Shown: positions 1 through 7,720 of the stretch, piece after piece | Numbering within the stretch: the stretch's first letter is position 1 | Layout: every line of letters begins with the position of its first letter | DNA from: VRUE01 sp035712345 | GTDB lineage: Bacteria > Actinomycetota > Thermoleophilia > Solirubrobacterales > 70-9 | Direction of reading: 5' to 3' | Length of the DNA: 31,192 nt | Assembly: GCA_035712345.1 (NCBI GenBank) | Contig: DASTAY010000033.1 | Location: forward strand, 1-31,192 | Position numbers and translations under genes: made by a program | Notes under the pieces: model-generated | What the model was told of the DNA's origin: nothing | The model's input: the letters and a program-made list of their open reading frames with translations, nothing else | Databases searched by the model: none

Positions 1-141
1 TCGGTCGAGCGCACCGCGGCGCTACCCGGCTGGCTGGAGTTCTATAACTGGCGCAGACCACACGGCTCCCTCAGCCACAAGCCGCCCGGAGCTCGCCTCG
101 GCGAGCTGAAGCGGAACAACCTGCTTGGGTCTTACACCTAG
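1..141 (+). CDS. IS481-type transposase, C-terminal fragment (cut by the window edge)
   Basis: Frame 1 is open from the first base to a TAG at 139-141 and gives 46 residues. The order W-L-x-F-Y-N-W-R-R-P-H-G-S-L, then P-P-x-A-R-L, and the ending N-N-L-L-G-S-Y-T match the C-terminal end of the DDE integrase core in IS481-family transposases, where the YN..RPH segment follows the last catalytic Glu. Only this tail is visible, so it cannot be said whether the element is intact. The terminal inverted repeat should lie in the roughly 78 bases before the ferredoxin gene, but I could not delimit it without the other end. The fragment marks the left border of the window as a site of past transposition. 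Confidence 0.8.
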   Translation, partial: SVERTAALPGWLEFYNWRRPHGSLSHKPPGARLGELKRNNLLGSYT

Positions 142-219
142 ACCCAGCTTAGGGCATGGACGCGGTTCATGTGCAGATATTTAGTGGCGCGACCTCAAAC
201 ACGCGAACAGCGGAAGCGA

Positions 220-492
220 TTACGCAGAAGCCTTGCTCTTGTAGTACTCGGCGTTGATCTCGGCGTATTTGGCCCACTCGGCGGGGAGCTGGTCCTCGGC
301 GAAGCAGGCGTCGACCGGGCAGGCCTCGACGCAGGCATCGCAGTCGATGCACTCGTCGGGGTCGATGTAGAGCATCTCGACCGAGTCGTAGTCGGGCTCG
401 TCGGGCGTGGGGTGGATGCAGTCCACCGGACAGACCTCGACGCACGAGTTGTCCTTCTGGCCAATGCACGGCTCGGCTATGACGTAGGTCAT
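220..492 (-). CDS. fdxA: 7Fe ferredoxin, [3Fe-4S][4Fe-4S] type (FdxA-like)
   Basis: This is a small soluble electron carrier of 90 residues. The N-terminus MTYVIAEPC is the FdxA signature. Cysteines lie at 9, 17, 21 and 25 in the first half and at 48, 51, 54, 58 and 63 in the second, with both C-P-V-D motifs. That fits one 3Fe-4S and one 4Fe-4S cluster. The C-terminal tail W-A-K-Y-A-E-I-N is also typical of actinobacterial FdxA. The ATG at 490-492 was chosen over a longer upstream reading because a good Shine-Dalgarno (AGGAGAA) lies just before it and because the family begins exactly there. The gene is divergent from the SDR gene at 584, and the 91 bases between must hold both promoters. The redox partner cannot be told from the context. 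Confidence 0.95.
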   Translation of the reverse strand: MTYVIAEPCIGQKDNSCVEVCPVDCIHPTPDEPDYDSVEMLYIDPDECIDCDACVEACPVDACFAEDQLPAEWAKYAEINAEYYKSKASA

Positions 493-583
493 TCGAAGAT
501 TCTCCTGGGGTCGTCTTTGCGGTGCCTGGCGGGTACTCGGGCCCCTGCCAAGCGCGAGCCGACATTTTAGGGATGATGTCCCG

Positions 584-1474
584 ATGCTGCTGCTGACGGG
601 GGCAACGGGAAGCATCGGGTCGCGGCTGCTGCCGCTGCTGCTCGAGCGGGGCGAGGACGTGCGCTGCCTCGTGCGCGAGCCGCGGCGACTGGGCGCGCAC
701 CGGGTCGACGTGCAGATCGCGCTCGGCGACCTCGGCGAGATGTCGGACCCCTACCTCCTGCGCCAGGCGCTGCGCGGCGTCGACACGGTGGTCCACCTGG
801 CGGCGACGATCCGCGACCAGCCGCCGCACCGGATCGAGGAGCTGAACGGGCTGGCGACGGTGCGGCTGCTGCGCGCCGCAGAGCTGAGCGGGGTACGGCG
901 CTTCGACTTCTTCAGCGCGCTCGACGCCGCCTCGGCTCAACGCACGCGCTTCTTCCGCGCCAAGTGGCTGGCCGAGCGGGCGATAGCTTCCTCGCGGCTG
1001 CAGACGACGGTCTTCGCCCCCTCGATCGTCTACGACCACAGCGACCCCTGGATAACCCTGCTGCGTCGCTTCTCCTTCCTGCCCGTGCTGCCGGTCTCCG
1101 GTGACGGACAGGCCCGCTTCCAGCCGATCTGGGCAGCGGACGCCGCCCGCTGCGTGGTGGCCGCCCTCGACCGCGATGGCGCTTCAGCCCGCGATCGGTA
1201 CGAGCTCGCCGGCCCGCAGACGCTCAGCTACGACGAGATGTCCGATCTGGTCAGCCGCGTGGCGGGACGGCCGCGGCTGCTGGTCCACCTGCCCCTGCCG
1301 CTCGTCCGGGCCGGTTTGATCGCCCTCCGCAACGTCTTCGGCGAGGCCGTGTTCGCAACCTGGGAGGAGGCAGAGCTGATGGAGGTATCGATGACCACCG
1401 AGCGCGGCACCGCGGATGCGGAGGAACTGGGAATAGAGCCAAGAAGGATGGGCGATGTCCTGGCGGAGGCTTAG
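584..1474 (+). CDS. Atypical SDR / NAD(P)-binding epimerase-like protein
   Basis: The 296-residue protein has an N-terminal Rossmann fold with the dinucleotide motif TGATGSIG at residues 5-12, R-E-P-R around 31-34 and the H-L-A-A stretch at 71-74. It resembles the NmrA/NDUFA9-like atypical SDRs (complex I 39-kDa-type family), which bind NAD(P) but often lack catalysis. The usual Y-x3-K catalytic pair is altered: residue 123 is Phe and only Lys127 is kept (F-F-R-A-K-W). A classical dehydrogenase or epimerase activity is therefore doubtful. The C-terminal part has the P-x-x-x-S-Y-D-E segment common in substrate-side halves of this family. The start is the only in-frame ATG near the 5' end. Its last 20 bases overlap the next gene, suggesting translational coupling. 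Confidence 0.8.
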   Translation: MLLLTGATGSIGSRLLPLLLERGEDVRCLVREPRRLGAHRVDVQIALGDLGEMSDPYLLRQALRGVDTVVHLAATIRDQPPHRIEELNGLATVRLLRAAELSGVRRFDFFSALDAASAQRTRFFRAKWLAERAIASSRLQTTVFAPSIVYDHSDPWITLLRRFSFLPVLPVSGDGQARFQPIWAADAARCVVAALDRDGASARDRYELAGPQTLSYDEMSDLVSRVAGRPRLLVHLPLPLVRAGLIALRNVFGEAVFATWEEAELMEVSMTTERGTADAEELGIEPRRMGDVLAEA

Positions 1475-2591
1475 AGCGTTCCTCTCCGCCGCGGCGCTCG
1501 CGGCGGGCATCGCGGCGATCGGCGCGGCGCCGGCCGCGGCGCTCAGCCTGGTCCCGCCCAAGCCGAATGTCTTCTTCGGCGTGAGCGACCGCGGCTCGAC
1601 CCAGGAATTCGACGAATTCACGGAACTGCTCGGGGGCAAGCACCCGGCGCTGCTGGAGACCTTCCATCCCTGGGGCAACAGCCTCAACAAGTCCTACGAA
1701 CGTTGGCGCGAAACCGGCACGCGGCCGATCCTGCACATCTCGACCACCGACGACCAGACGCTGGCGGAGCTGATCACGCCGGAGCAGATCGCACTCGGCG
1801 CCGGCGACGACTACCTGCTGCAGCTCAACGACTTCTTCTACAAACACGGGCTGCCGGCCTACATCAGGCCGCTGGGGGAGCCCAATCGCTGCCTCAACGC
1901 CTGGTCGGCGGTCAACTGCGACGGCAGCCAGAAAGGCGGCGAACACACGACCGGCTGGTACAAGCAGGCGTTCCGCCGCATCTCGCTGATCGTGCGCGGC
2001 GGCGACACCCTGGAAGGGATCAACGCGACCCTGGCGGAAATCGGCCTGCCCCCCGTCAACCGCACCAAAGGCCCGCCGCCGACCGAACTGCCCGGGGCGC
2101 CGGTGAGCATCATCTGGAGCCCGCTGCCGGGCGGATCGCCGCGGGTAAAGGGCAACTTCCCCGGCAACTACTGGCCCGGCGCCCGCTGGGTCGACTGGGT
2201 CGGGACGGACTTCTACTCGCAATATCCCGTCTGGAAGGACCTCAACCACTTCTACGCAGGCAAGCAGTGGAAGCGCAAGCCCATCGCGATCGCCGAGTGG
2301 GCCGTCTACGGCGAAGACGAACCGCGCTTCGCCAAGCAGCTCGTCTCCTGGCTGACCAAGCGCCAGCGGGTGCGGATGTTCGTCTACTACACCGGCTTCG
2401 GCCCCGGCTACAACCCCTACGACCTGAAGCTCTACCCGCGCACCCTGAACACCCTGCGCCTCAAGGTCCGCCGCGCAACCTTCCTCACCGAAGCCGAATA
2501 CAACGCCGGCCTGCTGCCCCCGCTGCCGAAAAAGGAAAAGAAGAAGCCGCCGGTTCCGGCGCCGGCCCCGGAACCGGTTCCGGCCTCCTAA
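1455..2591 (+). CDS. Secreted GH26-like glycoside hydrolase
   Basis: The 378-residue protein begins with a clear Sec signal peptide (W-R-R-L-R then a hydrophobic Ala-rich core, probable cleavage near A-A-A-L at 27-30). The body looks like a TIM-barrel hydrolase of the GH26 beta-mannanase type. R-P-L-G-E-P-N at 138-144 offers the acid/base Glu142, and I-A-I-A-E-W-A at 277-283 offers the nucleophile Glu281. W-V-G-T-D-F-Y at 248-254 is the usual strand before it. The C-terminus is a Lys-rich then Pro/Ala-rich tail, possibly wall-associating. The ATG at 1455 lies inside the preceding gene, giving a 20-base overlap and probable coupling. A hairpin terminator follows. The substrate is not known; a polysaccharide with mannan-like linkages is only a guess from the family. 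Confidence 0.75.
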   Translation: MSWRRLRAFLSAAALAAGIAAIGAAPAAALSLVPPKPNVFFGVSDRGSTQEFDEFTELLGGKHPALLETFHPWGNSLNKSYERWRETGTRPILHISTTDDQTLAELITPEQIALGAGDDYLLQLNDFFYKHGLPAYIRPLGEPNRCLNAWSAVNCDGSQKGGEHTTGWYKQAFRRISLIVRGGDTLEGINATLAEIGLPPVNRTKGPPPTELPGAPVSIIWSPLPGGSPRVKGNFPGNYWPGARWVDWVGTDFYSQYPVWKDLNHFYAGKQWKRKPIAIAEWAVYGEDEPRFAKQLVSWLTKRQRVRMFVYYTGFGPGYNPYDLKLYPRTLNTLRLKVRRATFLTEAEYNAGLLPPLPKKEKKKPPVPAPAPEPVPAS

Positions 2592-2594
2592 CGA

Positions 2595-2622
2595 CGAGGG
2601 GCCCGGTTTCCCGGGCCCCTCG
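2595..2622. terminator. Strong hairpin between convergent genes (likely bidirectional terminator)
   Basis: A perfect 12-bp GC-rich stem (CGAGGGGCCCGG paired with its complement) closes a TTTC loop. It starts 3 bases after the stop of the GH26-like gene and lies 46 bases beyond the groL stop on the other strand. No U-tract follows on either strand, as is common for high-GC actinobacterial terminators. A second, weaker stem (ACGCCT/AGGCGT) lies at 2651-2666, next to groL. Confidence 0.75.
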
Positions 2623-2668
2623 GAAGTCACTCGCCTGTTGGGGCGAGCATACGCCTGGGCAGGCGTGA

Positions 2669-4309
2669 CTACATCATGCCCCCCATATCGGGCATGCCGC
2701 CGCCGGGCATGCCGCCGCCGGCGCCTTCCTTCTCGGGCGGTTCGGCGATGATCGCCTCGGTGACGAGGATGTTCTTGGCGATCGAGGCGGCGTTCTGCAG
2801 CGCCGACCGGGTCACCATCGTCGGGTCGATCACGCCGGCCTTGATCAGGTCGCCGTAGTCGCCGTTGGCCGCGTTGAGGCCTTCACCGGGCTTCAGGTCA
2901 CGGACCTTGTTGACGACGACCGAGCCCTCCAGGCCGGAGTTCTCGGCGATCTGGCGCACCGGCTCCTCGAGCGACCGGTGCACGATGCGCGCGCCGGTCA
3001 CCTCATCGGGGTCGTCGAGCTTGTCGGGGTCGAGGTCTGACTGCGCGTTCAGCAGCGCGACGCCCCCACCCGGCACGACTCCCTCCTCGAGCGCCGCCCG
3101 GGTCGCCTGCAGGGCGTCCTCGACGCGGTGCTTTTTCTCCTTCATCTCGGTCTCGGTGGCGGCGCCGACCTTGACCACGGCGACACCGCCGGCCAGCTTG
3201 GCGAGGCGCTCCTGGAGCTTCTCGCGATCGAAGTCGGAGTCGGTGTTCTCGATCTCCTGCTTGATCTGGTTGATCCGGCCTTTGATGTCCTCGGCGTCGC
3301 CGGCGCCGTCGATGATCGTCGTCGTGTCCTTGGAGACGACGACGCGGCGGGCCTTGCCGAGCTGGGCCAGCTGGGTGTTCTCCAGTTTGAGGCCCATCTC
3401 CTCGGTGATCACCTCGCCGCCGGTGAGGATGCCGATGTCCTCGAGCATCCGCTTGCGGCGGTCGCCGAAGCCCGGGGCCTTGACCGAGACGCCGGTGAAG
3501 GTGCCGCGCAGCTTGTTGACGACCAGGGTCGCGAGGCACTCGCCCTCGACGTCCTCGGCGACGATCAGCAACGGCTTGCCACCCTGCATCACCTGCTCGA
3601 GCACCGGCAGGATATCCCGCACAGAGCCGATTTTCTGGTTGGCGATGAGGATGTAGGGATCCTCCAGCACCGCCTCCATGCGGTCTTGGTCGGTGACCAT
3701 GTACGGGGAGATGTAGCCCTTGTCGAACTGCATCCCCTCGGTGAACTCCAGCTCCATGCCGAAGGTCTGGCCCTCCTCGACGTTGACGACGCCGTCTTTG
3801 CCGACTTTCTCGATCGCGTCGGCGATCGTGTCGCCGATCTCGTCGTCGGCGGCGGAGATGGCGGCGACGCGGGCGATCTGCTCCTTGCCCGCGACCTCCT
3901 TGGACTGCTTGGCCCGCAGGTTGTCGACCACCTCGTCGACGGCCTTCTCGATCCCGCGGCGCAGGGCCAGCGGGTTGGCGCCCGCGGCGACGTTCTTGAG
4001 GCCGTGGCGGACGATCGTCTGGGCCAGCAGGGTTGCCGTCGTGGTGCCGTCACCGGCTACGTCGTTGGTCGCCGTGGCGACCTCGCGGACGAGCTGGGCG
4101 CCTTGGTTCTCGAAGACGTCCTCGACCTCGACCTCGCGGGCGATGGTGACGCCGTCGTTGGTGATCGTCGGCGCGCCGAACTTTTTGTCGAGCACGACGT
4201 AACGACCCTTCGGGCCGAGGGTGACCTTGACCGCGTCGGCAACCGCGTCGACGCCGGCCTGCAGGGCCCCGCGCGCCTCCTCCTCGTACTTCAGCTCCTT
4301 GTGAGCCAT
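2669..4309 (-). CDS. groL: 60-kDa chaperonin GroEL
   Basis: The 546-residue protein is the full length for GroEL and folds client proteins in the cytosol with GroES and ATP. Visible signatures are V-T-L-G-P-K-G-R near residue 28, N-D-G-V-T-I-A near 51 (ATP-contacting Asp), the nucleotide loop G-D-G-T-T-T-A-T near 85, and G-G-G-V-A-L-L in the C-terminal equatorial domain. The tail is a Gly-Met repeat (G-G-G-M-P, ending D-M-G-G-M-M), the classical GroEL tail, which lines the cavity. A strong AGGAGG Shine-Dalgarno precedes the ATG at 4307-4309. The gene lies 44 bases downstream of groS in the same direction, so the two form the groSL operon controlled by the CIRCE element at 4725-4751. It is the GGM-tailed type expected for the housekeeping copy. 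Confidence 0.98.
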   Translation of the reverse strand: MAHKELKYEEEARGALQAGVDAVADAVKVTLGPKGRYVVLDKKFGAPTITNDGVTIAREVEVEDVFENQGAQLVREVATATNDVAGDGTTTATLLAQTIVRHGLKNVAAGANPLALRRGIEKAVDEVVDNLRAKQSKEVAGKEQIARVAAISAADDEIGDTIADAIEKVGKDGVVNVEEGQTFGMELEFTEGMQFDKGYISPYMVTDQDRMEAVLEDPYILIANQKIGSVRDILPVLEQVMQGGKPLLIVAEDVEGECLATLVVNKLRGTFTGVSVKAPGFGDRRKRMLEDIGILTGGEVITEEMGLKLENTQLAQLGKARRVVVSKDTTTIIDGAGDAEDIKGRINQIKQEIENTDSDFDREKLQERLAKLAGGVAVVKVGAATETEMKEKKHRVEDALQATRAALEEGVVPGGGVALLNAQSDLDPDKLDDPDEVTGARIVHRSLEEPVRQIAENSGLEGSVVVNKVRDLKPGEGLNAANGDYGDLIKAGVIDPTMVTRSALQNAASIAKNILVTEAIIAEPPEKEGAGGGMPGGGMPDMGGMM

Positions 4310-4353
4310 TGGTTTCCTTCCTCCTTGGTGTCTCTAAGTCCAGTTGGCGGGGC

Positions 4354-4641
4354 CTAGCCGAGCTTGGCGAGCACGTCCGACTCGCGCAGCACGAGAAGGT
4401 CGTCGCCCTCGACGGTGACCTCGGTGCCGCCGTATTTGGAGTAGAGGACTTCGTCGCCCTCGCCCACGTCGAGCGGTTGGCGGGTGCCGTCCTCTTTGAT
4501 CGCGCCGTCGCCGACGGCGACGACCTTGCCCTTCTGCGGCTTCTCTTTGGCCGTGTCGGGGAGGACGATGCCGCTGGCGGTCGTCTCCTCCTCCTCGATC
4601 GGCTTGACGATCAGCCGGTCCCCGAGGGGCTTCAGCTTCAT
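4354..4641 (-). CDS. groS: 10-kDa co-chaperonin GroES
   Basis: The 95-residue protein caps the GroEL ring and closes the folding chamber. It starts M-K-L-K-P-L-G-D-R-L. The mobile loop that docks on GroEL is seen as E-E-E-T-T-A-S-G-I-V-L-P-D near residues 18-30, followed by K-P-Q-K-G-K-V-V-A-V-G. Other family marks are E-V-L-Y-S-K-Y-G-G-T-E and the ending E-S-D-V-L-A-K-L-G. A GGAGG ribosome site lies about 7 bases before the ATG. It is the first gene of the groS-groL operon. The leader between its start and the CIRCE operator is about 83 bases long. Confidence 0.98.
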   Translation of the reverse strand: MKLKPLGDRLIVKPIEEEETTASGIVLPDTAKEKPQKGKVVAVGDGAIKEDGTRQPLDVGEGDEVLYSKYGGTEVTVEGDDLLVLRESDVLAKLG

Positions 4642-4724
4642 CCTTGGACCTCCGTTATCGGTGGTGATTTACTGGTCAAAAGTCAGGAAATCGCGCCTCA
4701 GAGCCATTTCGCGGTCTCCGGGCG

Positions 4725-4751
4725 TTGGCACTCTACACGGGTGAGTGCCAA
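4725..4751 (-). promoter_or_regulatory. CIRCE operator (HrcA-binding inverted repeat) of groSL
   Basis: TTGGCACTC, a 9-base spacer, then GAGTGCCAA form a perfect 9-bp inverted repeat. It has the exact architecture of CIRCE, whose consensus is TTAGCACTC-N9-GAGTGCTAA. The one base that differs from consensus is changed in both arms, so symmetry is kept. It lies upstream of groS, where HrcA represses the operon until heat shock. I could not assign convincing -35 and -10 boxes around it. hrcA itself is not in the window. Confidence 0.95.
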
Positions 4752-4803
4752 CAGGAGTAAAGATAGCGATCCGACGGCGCGTGTGCCACCGCCCCGTCCC
4801 CAG

Positions 4804-5277
4804 CTAATCGCTCGCCAGCAGCTCGCAGCCGAGCAGCCGGGCGATACCGGCGCCGCCGTGGGACATCACCCAGTCGTGGTTCCACTCGAAGGCAGGGCGG
4901 GCGAAGGGCGCCAGCAGGTTCATCCACGGCTTCGTCGTCGCGACGTTCCACTCGTAGAGGACCGCGGTGACGCCACCCTCCTCGTAGAGGCGCCAGCGCC
5001 CGATCCCGGCGAGCTCGCCGGCGGCGTCGGCCTGCAGCAGGTGGGGGCGCTCGACGTGGGTGGTCGTGATCTCGAACTCGACCCGGTAGGGCAAGAGGCT
5101 CTTCCAGACCATGCGCGAGACCGCGCCGACCCCGTCCCCGTTTCCCCCGTTGCGTTCTTCGACCTCCTCCACCCCGCGCCACCACTCGGGCCAGCGCTCC
5201 TGGTCGTAGATCGCGTCCCAGACCCGCTCGCGCGGCGAATCGAGCAGCCAGGTGGTGAGGAACGCGTAGTCGGCCAT
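4804..5277 (-). CDS. SRPBCC-fold (polyketide cyclase/START-like) protein
   Basis: This 157-residue protein has the SRPBCC layout: an N-terminal strand with S-P-R-E-R-V-W-D-A-I (residues 14-23), W-P-E-W-W in the first helical region (29-33), a run of antiparallel strands, and a long C-terminal helix (W-N-H-D-W-V-M-S). Such helix-grip proteins bind hydrophobic ligands or act as cyclases and lipid-transfer proteins; the ligand here is unknown. The ATG at 5275-5277 fits the family start M-A-D-Y. A much longer upstream reading runs antisense to the next gene and was dropped. It lies 32 bases after the ASCH gene on the same strand, so they are probably co-transcribed. It lies upstream of groSL in the same direction. 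Confidence 0.75.
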   Translation of the reverse strand: MADYAFLTTWLLDSPRERVWDAIYDQERWPEWWRGVEEVEERNGGNGDGVGAVSRMVWKSLLPYRVEFEITTTHVERPHLLQADAAGELAGIGRWRLYEEGGVTAVLYEWNVATTKPWMNLLAPFARPAFEWNHDWVMSHGGAGIARLLGCELLASD

Positions 5278-5309
5278 CGGGCGGGATACGTAACCGAGCC
5301 GCGATCCGC

Positions 5310-5714
5310 TCAGTTGTGGTGCGGCGTCTCCCCGTTGCCGAAGTGCGCCCCGGGGGGCTCGACGATCTGCGAGAAGCGGATCACGGTGACGATGTCGTCG
5401 GGCCCGATCGTGCGGCCGTAGATCTGTTCGAGGAATTTGACCTCGTCCTCGAGCCGGCGGAACTCGGGGTTGTCGTGCTCGATGTCGCGGGGCGAGAGGT
5501 CGTTGACCTTCTTCACCTCGACGTCGTCGATGCAGGCGGCGAAGATTTTCTCGCGCGGGCTGTGGCGGAAGCCGACCGTGATCCAGACGACCTGGCCACG
5601 CTCGTACTTGCTGGTCTTGTCGCCGAGACGGATGGTCGCCGTCTTGCGACCGCGCTTGAGCTGGTCGACGAATACCGTCGAGTAGAAGTTGAGCACGTAG
5701 ATCCCGCCTCGCAT
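5310..5714 (-). CDS. ASCH (PUA-like) domain protein
   Basis: The 134-residue protein is almost entirely one ASCH domain. The opening V-L-N-F-Y-S, then R-G-R-K-T-A-T-I-R-L-G-D-K (residues 21-33) and Y-E-R-G-Q-V-V-W-I-T-V-G (37-48), are the typical strand and basic loop. ASCH domains are PUA-related folds thought to bind RNA or modified nucleotides; this member's role is not known. The ATG at 5712-5714 gives the longest product but has no good ribosome site. A GTG at 5694-5696 starting V-L-N-F-Y-S has GAGGCGGGA just upstream and may be the true start. The SRPBCC gene follows in the same direction. Confidence 0.8.
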   Translation of the reverse strand: MRGGIYVLNFYSTVFVDQLKRGRKTATIRLGDKTSKYERGQVVWITVGFRHSPREKIFAACIDDVEVKKVNDLSPRDIEHDNPEFRRLEDEVKFLEQIYGRTIGPDDIVTVIRFSQIVEPPGAHFGNGETPHHN

Positions 5715-5857
5715 GCGCAGCGAGAGTATCCGAACCCGCCCTGCATGGCGCGCACGCGTGCATCGACCCTGGATCGGCCGCCGGAACGATCGGCGAAACC
5801 GCGGAGGACCTAGACGCCTGTATGAGGCAAGGGTTTTAGGCGCGGCAAATCGGGTCG

Positions 5858-7660
5858 ATGAAGGCCAGGATGCGGCGGCCCCACCTGCTCCCGGCTCGAA
5901 TCTTCCTCTCGGTCTTCGCCTGCCTGATCGCCCTTTCGGCGCTGAGCGGCGCCGGCGAGGCCGCGGCGGCGACCTGCGCCGGCAAGCACGCGACGATCGT
6001 CGGCACCCCCGGAAACGACGTGATCGTCGGCAAGAGGGCCAGCGACGTGATCTACGGCGGCGGCGGCAACGACAAGATCTACGGTGGGCCGAACGGCAAC
6101 GACACGATCTGCGGCGGGGCCGGCGAGGACGTGTTGATCGGAGGAAGCGGCAACGACTCTCTCCACGGCGAAGAAGGCGACGACCGCCTGCTGGGCGAAA
6201 AGGGCGCCGACCACCTGGTCGGGGGCGGCGGCGCGGACCGGCTCTTCGGCGCCAAGGGGCCGGACAGCGCGCAGGGCGGCCCCGGCGCCGACCTGCTTTT
6301 GGGCGGGCGCGGCCCTGACGCGCTCCGGGGCGGCAGCGGCGACGACGTGATCTACGCCGGCAAAGCGAGCGAGAAGATCGTCGACGGCGAAGCTGGCGAC
6401 GACCGGATCTACGGCGGGCGCGGCAACGACACGCTGAAGGGCGGGGGAGGCGACGACAGGGTCGACGGCGGCCTCGGCGACGACACGCTCGAGGGCGAAG
6501 GCGGAGCCGACCTGCTGATCGGCAGCCACGGCCGCGACGACATCGAGGGCGGTCCGGGTAACGAAGACGTGCTGCGCGGCGACATCGGCTTCGATCATCT
6601 CGACGGCGGGCCCGGCGAACGCGACATCGCCTCCTTCTCCACCGCCTCCACGGCGGTCACGGTGGATCTGGCAACCGGGACCGCCCACGGCGACGGCCAC
6701 GACACGATCTCCGACGAAACCGAGGACGTCGTCGGCTCCGCCTACGACGACACGCTGATCGGCGACGGCGCCGCCAACCGACTCGACGGCGGTGGCGGCT
6801 ACGACACGCTCGAGGGCGGCGGCGGTGGCGACGAGCTCTTCGGCGGCCCCGGCGGCGCCAGCTGCAGCGGCGCGGCGACGACCGAAGGTTGCGAACCGCC
6901 GAAGAAGCCCACTGCGGGGCCGGAGGTCTCACGCGAACACAGCATCGACGGCAGCAGCTCGCTCAGCGTGCGCGGCACGGGCGCCGACGACTCGATCTCG
7001 ATCGCCCTCCAGGACGGCCGCTATGTCGTCTCTGACGCGGCCGCCCCGTTCCCAGCGAGCAATGTCGAAGAATGCGACGCGGTGAGCGGGAGCGCGATCT
7101 GCGACGCCGACGTGCAGACGATCCTGATCGACGCGGGCGCCGGCAACGACCAGGTGAGCGTCGACGCCAGCGTCCCGTCCCAAGTCGAAGTGCGGATCGA
7201 AGGCGGGCCCGGCGCGGACCGTCTGCGGGGCGGACCGGGTGGCGACGTGGTCGAGGCCGGCGACGACAGCGACCCCGACGTGCTCGAAGGCGGGGCCGGC
7301 GACGACGCGCTGATCGGCGCCCGTACCGACTTCCACGTCCCGGTCAACAGCGGCAAGAGCACTTTCATCGGCGGCCCCGGAGACGACGTGATGGTCGGCG
7401 GCGACCCCTGCGACGGCGACCTCTTCGACGGCGGGCCCGGCAACGACGACGCCGACTTCTTCCGCTTCACCCCGGGCGTGACCGCTGAAATAGGCGGACC
7501 GGTGAGCCGCGCCGGAAGCCCCTGCACCCCCGGGCACGTCGACACCTCGGTCGAGCAGCTGGAGGGCTCGCCGGGCCCGGACACGCTGATCGGCAGCCAC
7601 CGCGACAGCCTGATCGGCCACGGCGGCAACAACAGGCTGCGCTTCCGCCCGAATCGCTGA
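5858..7660 (+). CDS. Secreted RTX (hemolysin-type Ca2+-binding) repeat protein
   Basis: The 600-residue protein begins with a basic stretch (M-K-A-R-M-R-R) and a hydrophobic core at 15-30 ending A-A-A-A-T-C, a Sec-type signal peptide. Residues 50-333 are a nearly unbroken series of G-G-x-G-x-D-x-(L/I/V)-x nonapeptides, the calcium-binding beta-roll of RTX proteins. A non-repeat insert at about 334-424 contains Cys pairs, and a second, looser block spans 425-591. No catalytic domain is visible, so it is probably a structural or adhesive surface protein that folds on Ca2+ outside the cell. It lacks the usual type I secretion context and uses an N-terminal signal instead. The ribosome site is unclear; an ATG at residue 5 is an alternative. 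It is convergent with pcm. Confidence 0.85.
   Translation: MKARMRRPHLLPARIFLSVFACLIALSALSGAGEAAAATCAGKHATIVGTPGNDVIVGKRASDVIYGGGGNDKIYGGPNGNDTICGGAGEDVLIGGSGNDSLHGEEGDDRLLGEKGADHLVGGGGADRLFGAKGPDSAQGGPGADLLLGGRGPDALRGGSGDDVIYAGKASEKIVDGEAGDDRIYGGRGNDTLKGGGGDDRVDGGLGDDTLEGEGGADLLIGSHGRDDIEGGPGNEDVLRGDIGFDHLDGGPGERDIASFSTASTAVTVDLATGTAHGDGHDTISDETEDVVGSAYDDTLIGDGAANRLDGGGGYDTLEGGGGGDELFGGPGGASCSGAATTEGCEPPKKPTAGPEVSREHSIDGSSSLSVRGTGADDSISIALQDGRYVVSDAAAPFPASNVEECDAVSGSAICDADVQTILIDAGAGNDQVSVDASVPSQVEVRIEGGPGADRLRGGPGGDVVEAGDDSDPDVLEGGAGDDALIGARTDFHVPVNSGKSTFIGGPGDDVMVGGDPCDGDLFDGGPGNDDADFFRFTPGVTAEIGGPVSRAGSPCTPGHVDTSVEQLEGSPGPDTLIGSHRDSLIGHGGNNRLRFRPNR
6005..6856 (+). repeat. Main RTX nonapeptide-coding repeat block
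   Basis: About 27-base degenerate repeat units encode G-G-x-G-x-D-x-U-x in tandem. They are recognisable in DNA as recurring GGCGGC..GGC..CGAC patterns with GACGAC and AACGAC at the Asp positions. The units vary at third codon positions, so the block is old or under selection and is not a recent tandem expansion. Confidence 0.8.
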
Positions 7661-7720
7661 GGCATCGTCGGTGGTCCCGGCGTGGGGGCGCCCAGGCGGA
7701 CGTCGCTCCACCGGCAAGCC

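Noticed and set aside
1251..2630. A 459-codon open frame on the minus strand
   Set aside because: Antisense to the GH26-like gene, Arg-rich, and without a signal or motif, while the plus strand has a signal peptide and catalytic Glu motifs.
3128..4357. A 409-codon open frame on the plus strand over groL
   Set aside because: It is the mirror frame of groL; its Asp/Leu/Val-rich product has no domain.
5715..5857. Search for an RNA gene or riboswitch in the 143-base gap before the RTX gene
   Set aside because: Only short imperfect dyads (for example near TGCATGGCGCGCACGCGTGCA's arms) and no conserved RNA fold that I recognise.
6005..7640. Regular repeats that could suggest a CRISPR array
   Set aside because: They are coding, vary at third positions and encode Gly-Asp nonapeptides without spacers; they are RTX repeats.
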